Source: Batkoa obscura
Taxonomy: Eukaryota > Entomophthoromycota > Entomophthoromycetes > Entomophthorales > Batkoaceae
DNA length: 64,000 bases
Assembly: GCA_030770535.1 (NCBI GenBank)
Contig: JASVEC010000040.1
Coordinates: 248,001 to 312,000 of the forward strand
Direction: 5' to 3'
A program made the translations under genes and the position numbers. The first letter of the stretch is position 1. Each line of letters begins with the position of its first letter. Positions 1-11,444 of the stretch are shown here, piece by piece. The notes under the pieces were generated by a model. It was not told the DNA's origin. It saw only the letters and a list, made by a program, of their open reading frames with translations, and did no database searches.

Positions 1-98
1 TAATTAGATATAAAAGTAACTACAAATATACGATAAAAGAATCCAATGATATGATTCTGTCAGCTATACAAAAATAAATATTCAAATTTAAAAAAAAA

Positions 99-199
99 TG
101 GGAGTGTTTTTTTTGACTTCATTATTTTTTCCATTTTTCAAGCACTATTTAAGTGGAAAATTTGTCAAAAATTCTTAGACACAAAATACATCTCCATAT
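99..199 (-). repeat. MITE-like element copy 1
   Basis: Member of the roughly 105 bp miniature element family that recurs through this window. It starts with a GGGAGTG-plus-T-run end and closes with ACATCTCCATAT. Taking GGGGATGTATTTTT as the left end, this copy is in reverse orientation. It has no coding capacity. Confidence 0.8.
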
Positions 200-577
200 A
201 GTAAATTCAAATTTTCCTACTTTTTTTGAACTGATAATATGTAGTAAAATATAAGATTTATAAAGATCAAATCTAATATTTCGAATTCCTTTAATAGTAA
301 TTTATTTTTTCGATATTTATTATAAGACTTATTTAAAACTTAGTATTTAATAACCTCGTATTAATCTAAATGAAGGAAATAATAATGTGATTTATCAAAT
401 CCAGACTTTAAAAGGTAAAAGTAGCTTACGATCAAGGGTGGACAAATTAAATTAATTGAATAAAGAAAAATAAACTGGGGGAAAGTTAGTTAGAGCATGG
501 TAATTTAAAAAGACAAAAATAACATGGGTGAAAGAGTGTGATTTAACGGAACTTTGAGAAAGATATCAAAATGAAAG

Positions 578-586
578 TATATAAAT
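578..586 (+). promoter_or_regulatory. TATA box of the sugar transporter
   Basis: The string TATATAAAT lies about 40 bp upstream of the ATG at 624. Similar boxes precede the S41 peptidase and the paraoxonase-like gene at nearly the same distance, which supports a real core promoter. Confidence 0.5.
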
Positions 587-623
587 GAGATAAATTAGTT
601 TAATTATCTTCAAATTTTAAAAC

Positions 624-2048
624 ATGAGTAGATTGTTAGTTTATACGGTGTCGATGTTTGCCGCTATTGGCGGCTTTCTTTTTGGTTATGATACTGGTGT
701 AATATCTGGAGTTTTAGTTACACCTAGCTTCGTTCGTGCCTTTTTCCCTATAAATTCTTTAGTACAAGGAGCTATCGTATCTACATTAATTGCAGGAGCA
801 TTTGTTGGATCACTAGTAAGCGGTATATTAGCCGATAGAATGGGGCGCAAATATACCATATTACTAGCATCTGTGATATTTATTTTGGGAGCTGGGCTAC
901 AAAGTGGTGCTATGAATCTTGGGATGCTTTATGCTGGAAGATTCGTTGCAGGATTCTCAATTGGACAACTATCTATGGTTGTTCCATTATATCAAAGTGA
1001 AATAAGCTCTCCTGATATACGTGGTAGATTAATTTCATTACAACAATTTGCAATCACAGTTGGTATTGCTGCATCATTTTGGGTAGATTATTTATGTCAA
1101 GGCTTCTATGACGATTTAGCCTGGAGATTACCATTAGGTTTACAAGCAGCTCCTGCTGTTATATTAGCAGTTGGGACTATCTTCTTACCATTCTCTCCTA
1201 GATGGTTAATTGACAAAGATAGAGATGAAGAAGGGAAAAGAGTGATTGCCGATTTAAGAGCAGGTGGTGATGTATTCCATCCTATTGTTCAAGAGGAATA
1301 TGATGAAATTAAAAGAGAAGTATTGTTAGAAAGGGAAATTGCAGTTGGTTCTTATTTAGACCTATTTAGAGGGTCTATCAGAAGAAGAGTGATATTGGGT
1401 ATTACTATTCAAGCCTTCCAACAATTAACTGGTATAAATGCAATTATGTATTATGCACCATTGATATTCCAAATGGCTGGTTTACCAGGTATCAATTCAA
1501 CACTATTAGCACAAGGCATAAATGGTATCGTTAATATGACAGCAACAGTACCTGCAATATTATTTGTAGATAAATGGGGAAGAAGGCCTACTTTAATTTC
1601 TGGGGCTCTTATCATGGGTATTTCCATGATACTCGTTGGTTCTTTATTAGGGGGATTCAAATTGGGTGTTAACAATGTGACACCAAATACAGGTGCAAGC
1701 TATTCAACTATAGTATTTATCTATACTTTTGTTGCAGGGTTTGCTTATTCTTGGGGACCAATAGGATGGATCTATCCTTCTGAAATCTTCCCGCTAAGTA
1801 TAAGGTCTAAGGCAATTTCGATATCCACCGCTTCTAACTGGCTATTTAATTATATTGTTGGGTTATTAGTGCCAATATTAATTGAGAAGATCGGTTGGGT
1901 ACTAATGATTATATTCGGGACCTTTGGATTTATAATGGCTGCTTCAATTTACTTCTTTTTCCCTGAAACTAAAGGTAGATCTTTAGAAGAAATGGATATT
2001 GTATTTGGTGATGTTATTACTGACAGAGATGATCCTGATAAATTTTAA
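624..2048 (+). CDS. MFS sugar transporter (hexose/inositol type)
   Basis: Intronless gene for a 474-residue major facilitator superfamily protein that should move sugars or polyols across the plasma membrane. Family signatures are clear: GGFLFGYDTGVISG in TM1, the loop motif DRMGRK after TM2 and its repeat DKWGRRP in the second half, QQLTGINAIMYYAP in TM7, and the C-terminal PETKGRSLEEMD. The pattern fits 12 membrane helices with a charged central loop around residues 195-240. Length is slightly under the usual 500-570 of fungal hexose transporters because both tails are short. The ATG is the first in frame and has a TATA box about 40 bp upstream. The exact substrate cannot be read from the sequence. 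Confidence 0.95.
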   Translation: MSRLLVYTVSMFAAIGGFLFGYDTGVISGVLVTPSFVRAFFPINSLVQGAIVSTLIAGAFVGSLVSGILADRMGRKYTILLASVIFILGAGLQSGAMNLGMLYAGRFVAGFSIGQLSMVVPLYQSEISSPDIRGRLISLQQFAITVGIAASFWVDYLCQGFYDDLAWRLPLGLQAAPAVILAVGTIFLPFSPRWLIDKDRDEEGKRVIADLRAGGDVFHPIVQEEYDEIKREVLLEREIAVGSYLDLFRGSIRRRVILGITIQAFQQLTGINAIMYYAPLIFQMAGLPGINSTLLAQGINGIVNMTATVPAILFVDKWGRRPTLISGALIMGISMILVGSLLGGFKLGVNNVTPNTGASYSTIVFIYTFVAGFAYSWGPIGWIYPSEIFPLSIRSKAISISTASNWLFNYIVGLLVPILIEKIGWVLMIIFGTFGFIMAASIYFFFPETKGRSLEEMDIVFGDVITDRDDPDKF

Positions 2049-3074
2049 ACTTAAATAAGTATATAATCAAAAAATAATATATAATCATGATTATTTATAA
2101 ACAATCTAATAATTATTAATAAAATGTATCTAAACATATTTATATTATTTTAATTATTTTTTATATTGATACTTTTATAAAGACATTTTAATTTGAAATT
2201 ATTTATTATTATTGCTTAAATAAAATATTTCTTATTTAGTTGGAATTTTTTATGGTCATTATTCAAATTCAAAACAAGATTGTAATAGTAACCGATTATT
2301 TCCTATAAAATAATCGATTAAATAATTGCTTTGTTATGCTTTTAAAACTTAAATATATATTAATTTAAGGAAATATGTGGATAAAGCTTTTAGAATTCTA
2401 CTAAACAACAAAGTAAAAAAAGAATAATGGAGTCCTGGAGTATTAACATATAACAGTAGATTTCAAATATACTATATCCTAATTTTATAAAGGATGCGTT
2501 TATATCCACTTTAATTAGATTTTGCTAATTTGTCAACTAAATTTCGATTAAATTCTTAATTAAAATAATAGAAGCGTTTTTATGTAGAGTTTACTTTTAA
2601 AGAAGCTAAACAATTTAAATTAATGGTTTATTCAATTAGAGAGCTCATCTGCTCAACATTATAAAAAACTGGCATAAAAAATGGTCATTCAAAAAATAGT
2701 ATTCCAAGTTGAGTCAAGTGATAACTAAGGCTTAAACGCAGATGGAAGTAAGTTTAGTAAATAAAATATCTTTCTCTATCAAACAACTTCTAATGGTGGG
2801 GGCTTTTTTCTCAAAGTATGCATGATTAATAAACTATATTTATTGTAAATATCAATATTTAGTTTATATTATGCAATTTACTAATATAAGAATTAAAGAG
2901 GAATTTTAATGGGTAAAAACATGATGGATTAATAAATTATTCTAAATTAGTACCATAAAAATTATCATGTTATCAAAATCAAATCAAAAGTCGAAATAAT
3001 AAGTTGCTATAGAACCCGGGAGTATATAAACAAATCGAAATAATACATATTTATTAACTTAAATATTAATTTTA
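2049..3074. other. Intergenic, no feature apart from a promoter
   Basis: About 1 kb of AT-rich DNA between the transporter and the peptidase. Nothing coding was seen on either strand. Confidence 0.6.
3023..3030 (+). promoter_or_regulatory. TATA box of the S41-like peptidase
   Basis: TATATAAA about 45-52 bp upstream of the ATG at 3075, next to a rare GC-rich patch (CCCGGG). Confidence 0.5.
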
Positions 3075-4961
3075 ATGTTAGCTCAATTTTTCCCTTTAAC
3101 TGCTCTTTTAGTTTCAGTAGTAGCTGGTCAAGCTACTCCTTCTGATCCTTGTGCCAAAATTGCTAATAAGACTGTAGTTGGTTATAAAGATGTACTTTCA
3201 TGCTATGACACCTTTAAGTTAACTGATAATGTACGTAAGGGTGTTTCGGATACTTTAACAAAGGTACTCCCATTCTATGCCTTTATTGATGTTTCTAAAA
3301 GATCCCCAGAACCAAAGATCCCAAGTAACAAAGATATTGAAAAGGAATTAGGCAACGTTTTGAAAGCCAAATATAACACTGAACGTGAATTCCAAGTAGC
3401 CATCACTAAATATTTCAACACTTTACAAGACGGACACACAAGATATACTTCAAACTGTTTCGCTAGCTATAGTTTTAGACAACCTTTCCCAATTCACACT
3501 GAAGAGGACAAATGGGGTAATGTAGTTGTTAGAATTCCTAAGAACTTGAGTTATGCTCAACCTCTTCTTGATGCTTGGAAGGCTGCCGGTGTAGACGTTT
3601 TGAAGTATGCTGGTGCCGAAGTATTATCCATCAATGGAAAACAACCTTTAGAATATGTTGAAGAATTTGCCAAAGAATACATTGGTGTTTCTAGAGATGT
3701 TAACTCCCGTATCAATTATGCTCTTGCTCGTTCTATTCAAAGTAATGGTAAATGGGGTGTCAGTTATGGAACTTTTGGTTCTACTACACTTCCTCCATTA
3801 AAAGAAACTCTTACTTTCAGAGTCAGAGATGGATATCTTGAAAAAGAATTAGTAGTTCCATATATTGCCACTCCTAGTGCAGCTAGTACACCGTTTACTG
3901 ATTCCGCTTCCTTTTATAAAAACAATTGCGCTCCAATTGCTTCTCCTTCTGCTAAATCAAGTAACTCTAATAAAGTGCAAGTTTTGGAAGTTCCAGAGCT
4001 TAAAAAAATTCCAATTGATGCCCCTATTGACACACCTAACTCAAGGCTTGAGGACCCACTTGCAACACCATTAGTTGATGGAACATTTGTAAAAACTTAC
4101 GTCATTAAGAATAATGTCGGTGTCGTTGCTATTTCCACTTTCTCTGCTAATGAAAAGCAATGGTTTGATGAAATTACCAAGGGATTCAAAGCCTTACAAG
4201 ATCAAAAAGTTGAAAAGTTAGTTTTAGATGTAAGTAACAATGGTGGTGGTTATATTTGTTGGGGTTACAATGTGCTTGATTATCTTTTCCCAAATGCTAA
4301 AGTAAAATACTTTAATACTGATATGCACTATTCTTCATTACTCGCTAAACTTACAACAAAATATGAGTATGACTTCTTTAGCCCAAGAGATTACAACAAA
4401 CCTGATGGTAAACCTTTTACATCAGATAATGCTTTTACTGAAGTAAAGACTTATTACCGTGGTATTAACAGAAACAGTCAATACACTCCTCAATTTCAAG
4501 AAAAATGTGACGATAATCCTTTAAGGGCTTTACTAGTAAATGGAAAACAACCATTCAAGACTGAAAATATTGCTTTGGTTTCTAACTCTATTTGCTATTC
4601 TACTTGTACCCTTTTGAGTAACGGTCTTCAAGAATTCCATAATATAAAGAGTTATGCTTTTGGTGGCCTTAAAAATAAAGAAGCCACTGTTGGCTCTCTT
4701 GCTGGTGGTACCGTCTTTTCTCTTGATGGTCTTTTATCAAGCTTAAACGCTTCTGGTTTAAATAAAGATCCAGCTGCTCCACAGCCACTCCCAATCAATG
4801 GTGGTGTCCGTTTCACTGTTAGAGAATCCTATTCTTCTAGATACAGTGAGCTTCGCCCATTAGAATTTACTTGGAATCCAGCCAAAAATCATAAATCCTT
4901 TACTGCTGATACTGTATTCAATCCATATAAAGTATGGGAGCAAGTTGCTAATGATTTATAA
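3075..4961 (+). CDS. Secreted peptidase S41 family (CPAF/tail-specific-protease-like)
   Basis: Intronless 628-residue protein with an N-terminal signal peptide (hydrophobic residues about 5-18, likely cleavage near VVAGQA), so probably secreted. The C-terminal half matches the S41 family: the strand and turn LDVSNNGGGYICWG (residues 384-397) is the typical NGGG element, and NSICYSTCTLLSNG around Ser509 is the expected nucleophile region (SxCxS/TC pattern of fungal CPAF-like members). Many paired cysteines fit an extracellular protein. The N-terminal half carries the conserved block with DGHTRYTSNC (about residue 117) also seen in fungal members. A broken paralogue of the whole protein lies at 31936-33725. 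Substrate is unknown; family membership is confident, activity is inferred. Confidence 0.85.
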   Translation: MLAQFFPLTALLVSVVAGQATPSDPCAKIANKTVVGYKDVLSCYDTFKLTDNVRKGVSDTLTKVLPFYAFIDVSKRSPEPKIPSNKDIEKELGNVLKAKYNTEREFQVAITKYFNTLQDGHTRYTSNCFASYSFRQPFPIHTEEDKWGNVVVRIPKNLSYAQPLLDAWKAAGVDVLKYAGAEVLSINGKQPLEYVEEFAKEYIGVSRDVNSRINYALARSIQSNGKWGVSYGTFGSTTLPPLKETLTFRVRDGYLEKELVVPYIATPSAASTPFTDSASFYKNNCAPIASPSAKSSNSNKVQVLEVPELKKIPIDAPIDTPNSRLEDPLATPLVDGTFVKTYVIKNNVGVVAISTFSANEKQWFDEITKGFKALQDQKVEKLVLDVSNNGGGYICWGYNVLDYLFPNAKVKYFNTDMHYSSLLAKLTTKYEYDFFSPRDYNKPDGKPFTSDNAFTEVKTYYRGINRNSQYTPQFQEKCDDNPLRALLVNGKQPFKTENIALVSNSICYSTCTLLSNGLQEFHNIKSYAFGGLKNKEATVGSLAGGTVFSLDGLLSSLNASGLNKDPAAPQPLPINGGVRFTVRESYSSRYSELRPLEFTWNPAKNHKSFTADTVFNPYKVWEQVANDL

Positions 4962-5845
4962 TTAATGAACATATTTAATTAATAATAAAAGTATCTATTA
5001 CTAAATTTATTTTATCATTTGACTGTTATTGATTTATCTTTATTAATATGACCATTATTTAGAGTTCTAACAAACAAGCATAATATTAAGGATAAAAATA
5101 ATAAATTGTTTAATATAAAGTCATTAATTTAGTTCAAATCCTGAAAGCTCATTTTTTTATTTTTTATTTTTGAACAATGAATATTTATTACAAACATTAT
5201 AAAATAGTCCACTATAAAGTAGTCTTACTTTTGTATAATTCCAAACAGAACATGAGAACATTTTTTCAGTTTAAATTGCTTTTTGAATTTTATGTGATAA
5301 AAATGGACAAAACAAAAAACAAAAAAATATTCTTACTTAAATTTTAAAAATTAACCCAAATTAAATTGCAAAAATTATTTTTAATTACCAAATTCTAAAT
5401 TTAGCCATTTGCTAACGATTAACTTTAAGCTTATGAAGAGTTGAAAGGAACAAAGACATTGTTATACGCTTCTTGTACAAAAATAAAGGAGCAAAAAAGT
5501 AGTTGAAATATTCAACCTAAGAAGACTAAATAAAACTAGGCAAAAATATTGATTTTACTATATTTAATAAATCTATCCAATTTATATTAAAATATTAAAT
5601 AACCAGAATTACTTGAAACTTAAATTGCTATTTAAAGCAAATTCAGCTCAATCTTAAAATTACACAATAAATAAACATGCTGACAAAAATAAAATAATAT
5701 TTAAGAATAATTCATTTGAAAATTAATTGATTGCTTAAATCATATGGACAATATGATTCATTTTGGCGTTCCGGATAGGATCTCCACTCTATTTAAATAG
5801 GGATTTAGGACAAACTTGATTTTTTGTTTAGTTATATTAGTTTAA
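4962..5845. other. Intergenic, no gene seen
   Basis: About 880 bp, very AT-rich. A TATTTAAA string at 5790-5797, 49-56 bp upstream of the hydrolase ATG, is a weak TATA-like candidate. Confidence 0.5.
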
Positions 5846-7111
5846 ATGCAAGACTCAAAGTTAAATATTGAAGGATTTAAGTTGGAAAAATTAACTATTC
5901 CTGGAAACAGTGACCCAAAGCCAGGGATAAAAATTTCAACATTAAAATACACAAATAATAAACAGTTTGAGAACGGTTATAATATTTTTGCTGCCCATCC
6001 AAATGGTTTATCAAAAGAATCATTTGTTCCTTTTCTCAGAAAGTTGTTAGCATACTTAAAACAGTCGAATTTCGAAAATATCAATGCTATAGTCAGTGTT
6101 GATATGCGAAACCAAGGGGATTCTGCTGAATTAAATAAAGGGCTTTTGGATGGTCCTTTTCTTTGGAGCAACTATGCATTAGATAATTATGAAGTCATAA
6201 AATTTTTGCATCTTGATTCTAGAAAGTTAATTGGAATCGGTAATTCGATAGGTGCTGTCTCACTGTAATTTATAAATGAAATTTATAAGCATATTAATGC
6301 CTTTATAGTCTAGCTATAGAAAGTATGTTCAAGCCCAAAACTTTCGTTAACATTGTCGCCTATGAGCCCTCTTTATATTGTAGACCTGTATCTGAATTTC
6401 AAATGAATCTTTTTGAAGGCACAAAAAGGAAAAGAGGGACTTGGGAATCTAGGTTAGTTAATAATTGTGGTATGAGAGATTGATTTTAATTGTTATCGCT
6501 TTAGAGAACAAGCAAGGAAGCATTTTGAACGAAAAGCGTTTTATAAAGCATGGGATAAAGAAGTATTTGAATTGTTTATGGTAAAGAGAATTTATAGCTA
6601 AGCTTTATTAAAAATTCAACTAATACCGTTTAGGAATTTGGTCTTATTGACCTCCCTGAGGGAGGAGTTGGGTTTAAATGTACCCCATTACAAGAATACG
6701 TAAAGATTTTTAAAAAATTTAAACCCAAATTAAAAGCAAAACTAGAAAACATTTGTTGATGATCATCTTTTCCAACCTAAAATGTTTGCTAATTTGAATA
6801 AGGTCGAGTGTCCTGTACTTTTCGGTCATGGTGGTGGTCCTACTTCCTATTTGTAAGTCTAAAAGTTTTAGCATAAAAATACTCAATAACAAAAAACAGA
6901 CCAGGTGATTTATACGAGGATATTACAACCAAGTTACCAAATCGTAAAGTACATTTTTTTGAGGAAGGTGGCCATCTTATTCCATTTGAGGATGTTGAAT
7001 ACTCTGGTAAGTAATTATCTAACATAAGTTACGTTTCTGATTATATTTTTAGCAAAAGTAGCTGCAGAGTTTATTAAGGGAAATGCGATGGTACCAGAAG
7101 CGAAATTATAA
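5846..7111 (+). CDS. Alpha/beta hydrolase, seven exons
   Basis: Reconstructed exons are 5846-6264, 6309-6452, 6505-6580, 6634-6699, 6746-6852, 6900-7006 and 7053-7111; all phases agree and give 325 residues. The nucleophile elbow GIGNSIGA (Ser134) sits at the end of exon 1 and continues across the splice into a helix. Later exons give VECPVLFGHGGG, an Asp-containing GDLYED segment and EEGGHLIPFED with the likely catalytic His. Together these form a Ser-Asp-His triad of the Abhydrolase_6 type. No signal peptide is visible, so a cytosolic or peroxisomal esterase/hydrolase is likely. The substrate cannot be told. Introns are 44-53 nt with GT-AG ends. Confidence 0.85.
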
Positions 7112-7415
7112 ACATTCTAAACAAAGATGAATAAAACTTTAATTCAATCTAAGCTAAAGCTCGTTTATTTTCAAACGTTATAAATATGGAACAAAATGTC
7201 AAACTTTAATTTTAAGCGCTATTCTTATTTTTACGAATACTAAAAGTACTTAAAAGTTAGTTAAATTTTAATTACAGATTTTTCATTACATTTATCTCAA
7301 CTCAATAGTAAACACCTGTTATAAGCATTAATATAGTTATTTATTCTTATCTAGATATGATAAATAGTTACTATATTTAAGCAGTAGACTTAAAGGTCTT
7401 CGAATGATGATAACT
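7112..7415. other. Convergent intergenic spacer
   Basis: About 300 bp between the 3' ends of the hydrolase and PRP5. It contains AATAAA-like strings and nothing else. Confidence 0.5.
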
Positions 7416-10280
7416 CTAAAGTACAGAGTATCTTCCAGATAATCCAGAACTAGGACCGCCACGAGCTTCTGCCTCAAATGCTGAAATAGTTGATTCCTGT
7501 AACAAACGTTTGATTTCTCTAACTGCAAGTTCAACTGCTCTTTCATTATCTGATTCAATAACAAGATGTAGCTTGCGACGTGATGTATTAACAGGCAAAG
7601 TTTCCCCGGGTGGAATGTATTCTCCTCTTACAGTAACTCCAGCACCAGATAACTCGATGACCTGGGTAATTTGTTCCTAAAAATATTAGCACTGAATATA
7701 TATCATTAATAAAGCTTACTTTGTTAGTAACTTTCCATCTTGCTTTTTGTGGAAAATCATTAATTTCTATTTCTTGATGGAAATGTGATGCTGTTGACAT
7801 TGCATGATCCAATCCTTCCCCAATATGAGCGAACTGCCCAAGGTCACCACGAAGTTTAGCTTTCATTTCAGCCAACTCTTTGTTTCTATTTGCACTTACA
7901 ACAGTAGCGCTTATCTTAGCAGCGGCGATTTGGGCGGCTCTGATTGCAGCTGCTTGTTCAGATGCAGACATTGCTGGATTGATACCAGGTAAGCCTGATG
8001 TTACACCCGAAATTCCAGTGTTTTCTTTTTTAACAAGTGGGTTATTCTCGCCCATGATGCGATTAAATGTTTGGTTATCTTCTTCATCTGATGATGAGTC
8101 ATCTCCTTCATTTTTATAAGTCTGTTTCTGAACAAACTTCAATAAATCTCTTTGTTTGTCCAACACATCTAACCCTTTACCCCCAAACCCAGAACCAGAA
8201 ATTTGAGCATTGCCTTGATTAACTTTAAGCTGGAATTCATCAGCAAGTGCCTGCAACTCTTTTGGTATCTTGGCTTCACTAGCTTTAAGTGCCTTGACAA
8301 TATCATTTGCATATCTATCTTGTGCTGGAGTAATGAAAGTGTAAGCTGTACCTTTATTACCTGCTCGACCGGTTCTTCCTACTCTATGCACATAATCCTC
8401 CATATGATTAGGGCATTCATAGTTCACTACAACAGCTAATTTTTTCACATCTAAACCTCTTGCAGCTATCGATGTAGCAATTAAAATTTGAACAGCACCA
8501 GATTTAAAATCGTTGAATATCTCATCTCTATCTTCTTGATCCTTTCCACCATGCAAAGACAAACAGGGATATCCCTTGTGAATAAGATCTTTGAGTAAGT
8601 TATCAGCAGCTTCCTGCTTATCAACAAATATAAGTACTCGGAAATCGCTATTACTTGCATTTTGATAAAATTCACCGAGGATTGCTAAAAGTCGTGTAAA
8701 TTTGGCTTTTTCTTCAATAACTTCAACAATTTGATGAATATCGCCAGCAACAACCGATCTAGCTCCTACAATAATTTCCAATGGCTCTGACAAAGTCTTA
8801 CGTGCTAAAGCTTCCATCTGCTTAGGAAATGTAGCTGAGAATAAGACTGTTTGACGATCTGCTCTTGTATTATTTATAATTTTCATAATCTGAGGCTCAA
8901 AACCCATATCAAACATACGGTCAGCTTCATCAAGCACTAAAAATGTTACACGGGTTAAGCTAATAAGTCTTCCAGAATTGGCACATAAAAGATCAATCAT
9001 CCGTCCTGGTGTACATACAATAATTTCAGCTCCTCTTTTGATATCGTTGATCTGGTTTTGCATTCCAGCACCCCCGTAAGCACAGATAGCCTTCAAGTTT
9101 GATGCTTTCAAAAAAGGTTTACATTCTCTATGGATTTGGGTCGCTAACTCTCGCGTTGGAGTCATAATGATTGCAATAGGGCCATCCCCATTCCTTAAAG
9201 GCCTTTGATCACGAATATGCCTAAACATAGGAAGTAAGAAAGCTAATGTCTTCCCTGACCCAGTCTTAGCTACACCGATAACGTCACGGCCGCTCATAAT
9301 AGCAGGGATCGCTTGTGCTTGAATTGGGGTAGGCTTTTCAAAATTTTGTTTACGAATAACTTCTAAACTAGAACAAAGATTAGAATTAAAGTGATCAAAA
9401 TAATATATTACTATGATGAAGGAAAGCCACAATGTGTCCAACGTTTTATGGGCTTGGGGCAGCCCTTACCCTAATAATTGTGTTAGATTTTATTTATTAT
9501 TTAACATTTTAAATACCCTAATTTTAATACGATCTAACTCAATACGTAGTTTTTCTACTTCTTCTTCAGTCATTTCTCTCATTTCTTTTGGTTCTATATA
9601 GAACTTTTTATTAAATTCTTCGTATTGAATTTTGCTATGGTCAACAGTAGGTACATCCTTCTTTTTAAATTTTTTCGCGGCCATTCTAATTAATTAATAA
9701 GTAATAAATTAAGGGAAAAAAAACTTACGCTAGGATATCTTCTGGCCCTGAGTCCTCACTTTCATCTTCGCTTTCAATTTTGGCTAAAACTGATTTTTTA
9801 GTTTCGTTTCTTTTTCTTTCATTTAAAGCTTCAAAATCCTTTTTCTGTAGTTTTGTGGCCTCTTGTTCTATACTCCGCATATACAGTTCCAGGGGATCTT
9901 CATCATCGTCTGAATTTTCTGACTTTTTCCCTGATTTTCCTTTTTCTAAAAAAAATTAGAGCCTTAATTTTATCAAATTTACTAAATCTACTACTTTCAG
10001 AATCGTTTTTCGAACCAGTGTTACTTTCCTCATCATCATCGTTATCTGACGAAGAAGATTTATAAGCTTTACCGCTTGAACCTTGTTCTCCTTTCAATTT
10101 ATTGTCTCTAGCTAATTTTTTTTCTTTTTTCCATTTCTCTGCTCTTTCTCTTCTTTCTCTTTGAAGTTCTTCAGAATCCAAAGTTGAAAGTTTACTATAA
10201 TTTGTACCTGTTTTTTCCTATTTCATAATTATTAGCCATAGTTTATATTTATTATCTGTTACCTTTTCTTTTGGTGACAT
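7416..10280 (-). CDS. PRP5: DEAD-box pre-mRNA splicing helicase Prp5/DDX46
   Basis: Seven exons on the minus strand: 10263-10280, about 9983-10217, 9729-9945, 9517-9685, 9412-9470, 7720-9367 and 7416-7676, giving about 868 residues. Exon 1 is only six codons (MSPKEK). The second exon's donor is ambiguous: three in-phase GT choices at 9982, 9991 and 9994. The N-terminal region is charged and carries DPLELYM, a Prp5 hallmark. Then come RGKGCPKPIKRW, the Q motif FEKPTPIQ, AKTGSGKT, TPTRELA, VLDEADR, SATFPKQ, and HRVGRTGRAGNKG. The C-terminus KARWKVTNK...EQITQVIELSGAGVTVRG...GRYSVL matches the DDX46 tail. The protein is a nuclear ATPase that proofreads branch-site pairing of U2 snRNP during prespliceosome assembly. 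It is shorter than the human protein (about 1030 residues) because the RS-rich N-terminus is reduced. Confidence 0.95.
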
Positions 10281-11444
10281 TTCTAAAAAAACTCAGAAAG
10301 GATGTTGATTAAAATAGATTGAATTGATATTTAAAGCCTTTTTGATTGGAATAGATTTTTACTATCTCTAAGCTTTTAAAAATCTTTTAGGATGTTTTTT
10401 TAATATTTTAATAATAGATTTTTGATTCAGAGGATGCTTAAGAAACGGACAAAATATTAAGATAAAAATATATTTTCATATTCTTTAAAAAAGACCATAG
10501 TTAAAAATAGGATAATGAAAGTTGAAAATCTTAACATTAATTAAGATCATGTAATGTCTGAGTCAACTGTATTTATTGTATACTTATTATAAAAAATTTA
10601 CAATAATATTTACCACTATAAGTAGCAATAATATTGTCGAGAGTGTATAAAAACTATTGAATTCAATTATAAAAATAATTGGCAAGTATGCAAAGAATAC
10701 TAAACTCATCCCTGATTTTGTTTTACTTTCATAAAGTTTGAAAATCCATACTAATTGTAATTAATAGGAGGCGATATTAAGAAAGCTATTTAGCTTTTAA
10801 TGAGAATAAGTTGATTAATGTGAGGGTCTGTGTATTCTGGCTCATTGACTTGGATAATGACATATTAGAAGTACGCAATTGGAATTATTGGTACTTTATC
10901 TATTTTTTGAAAAACCGTCACAGTTAAATACAGCGTAGGGTCGCTTTATACAAGCTAACTACTAAGCATAGGTTTAATGTTCCTATTTATTGTAGTCATG
11001 TTGATTGTCCTTACCCATCTAATGCTTTGAATATTTGTAAACTTGAGGATAAAATAATCACCAATAACTATTAACCAAAGGTTAATGATGATTAAAGTTA
11101 TAATTTTGTTTATTCAATTTTGTTAAATAACATAAATTTAAAATAAAGTTATTTTATAAAACACTATTAAAATGAAAATACAATCCTTTTTTAATAAATA
11201 AGCTGCTTATTTTAATCATAATATAATTGTTAAATTATACTTATAATTATATAGACAGTATATATTAGTAGTCATGATTTTGTTTGATATCATATCGAAA
11301 GGCAATTAAACTCTTAGAACTTTATTTAGTTTCTATTATCTTAAATACAGTATCTATCCAACTAACTATGACTAGCATTGATATAAATAGTCTTGAGGAT
11401 AATACCATTTCCAGCATCTTGATCTATTTTAAAAAATATTAACA
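10281..11444. other. Intergenic, no gene seen
   Basis: About 1.16 kb of AT-rich DNA upstream of PRP5 and downstream of the two-TM protein. No coding stretch, RNA or MITE copy was recognised. Confidence 0.5.

Larger units (their letters stand above)
1..623. other. Intergenic, upstream of the sugar transporter
   Basis: AT-rich DNA with no coding signal. It holds MITE copy 1 and the promoter of the transporter. Confidence 0.6.

Noticed and set aside
9490-9684. PRP5 starting at the ATG at 9684 (MAAKKF)
   Set aside because: Upstream exons in phase carry the conserved Prp5 DPLELYM segment, so the protein begins at 10280.
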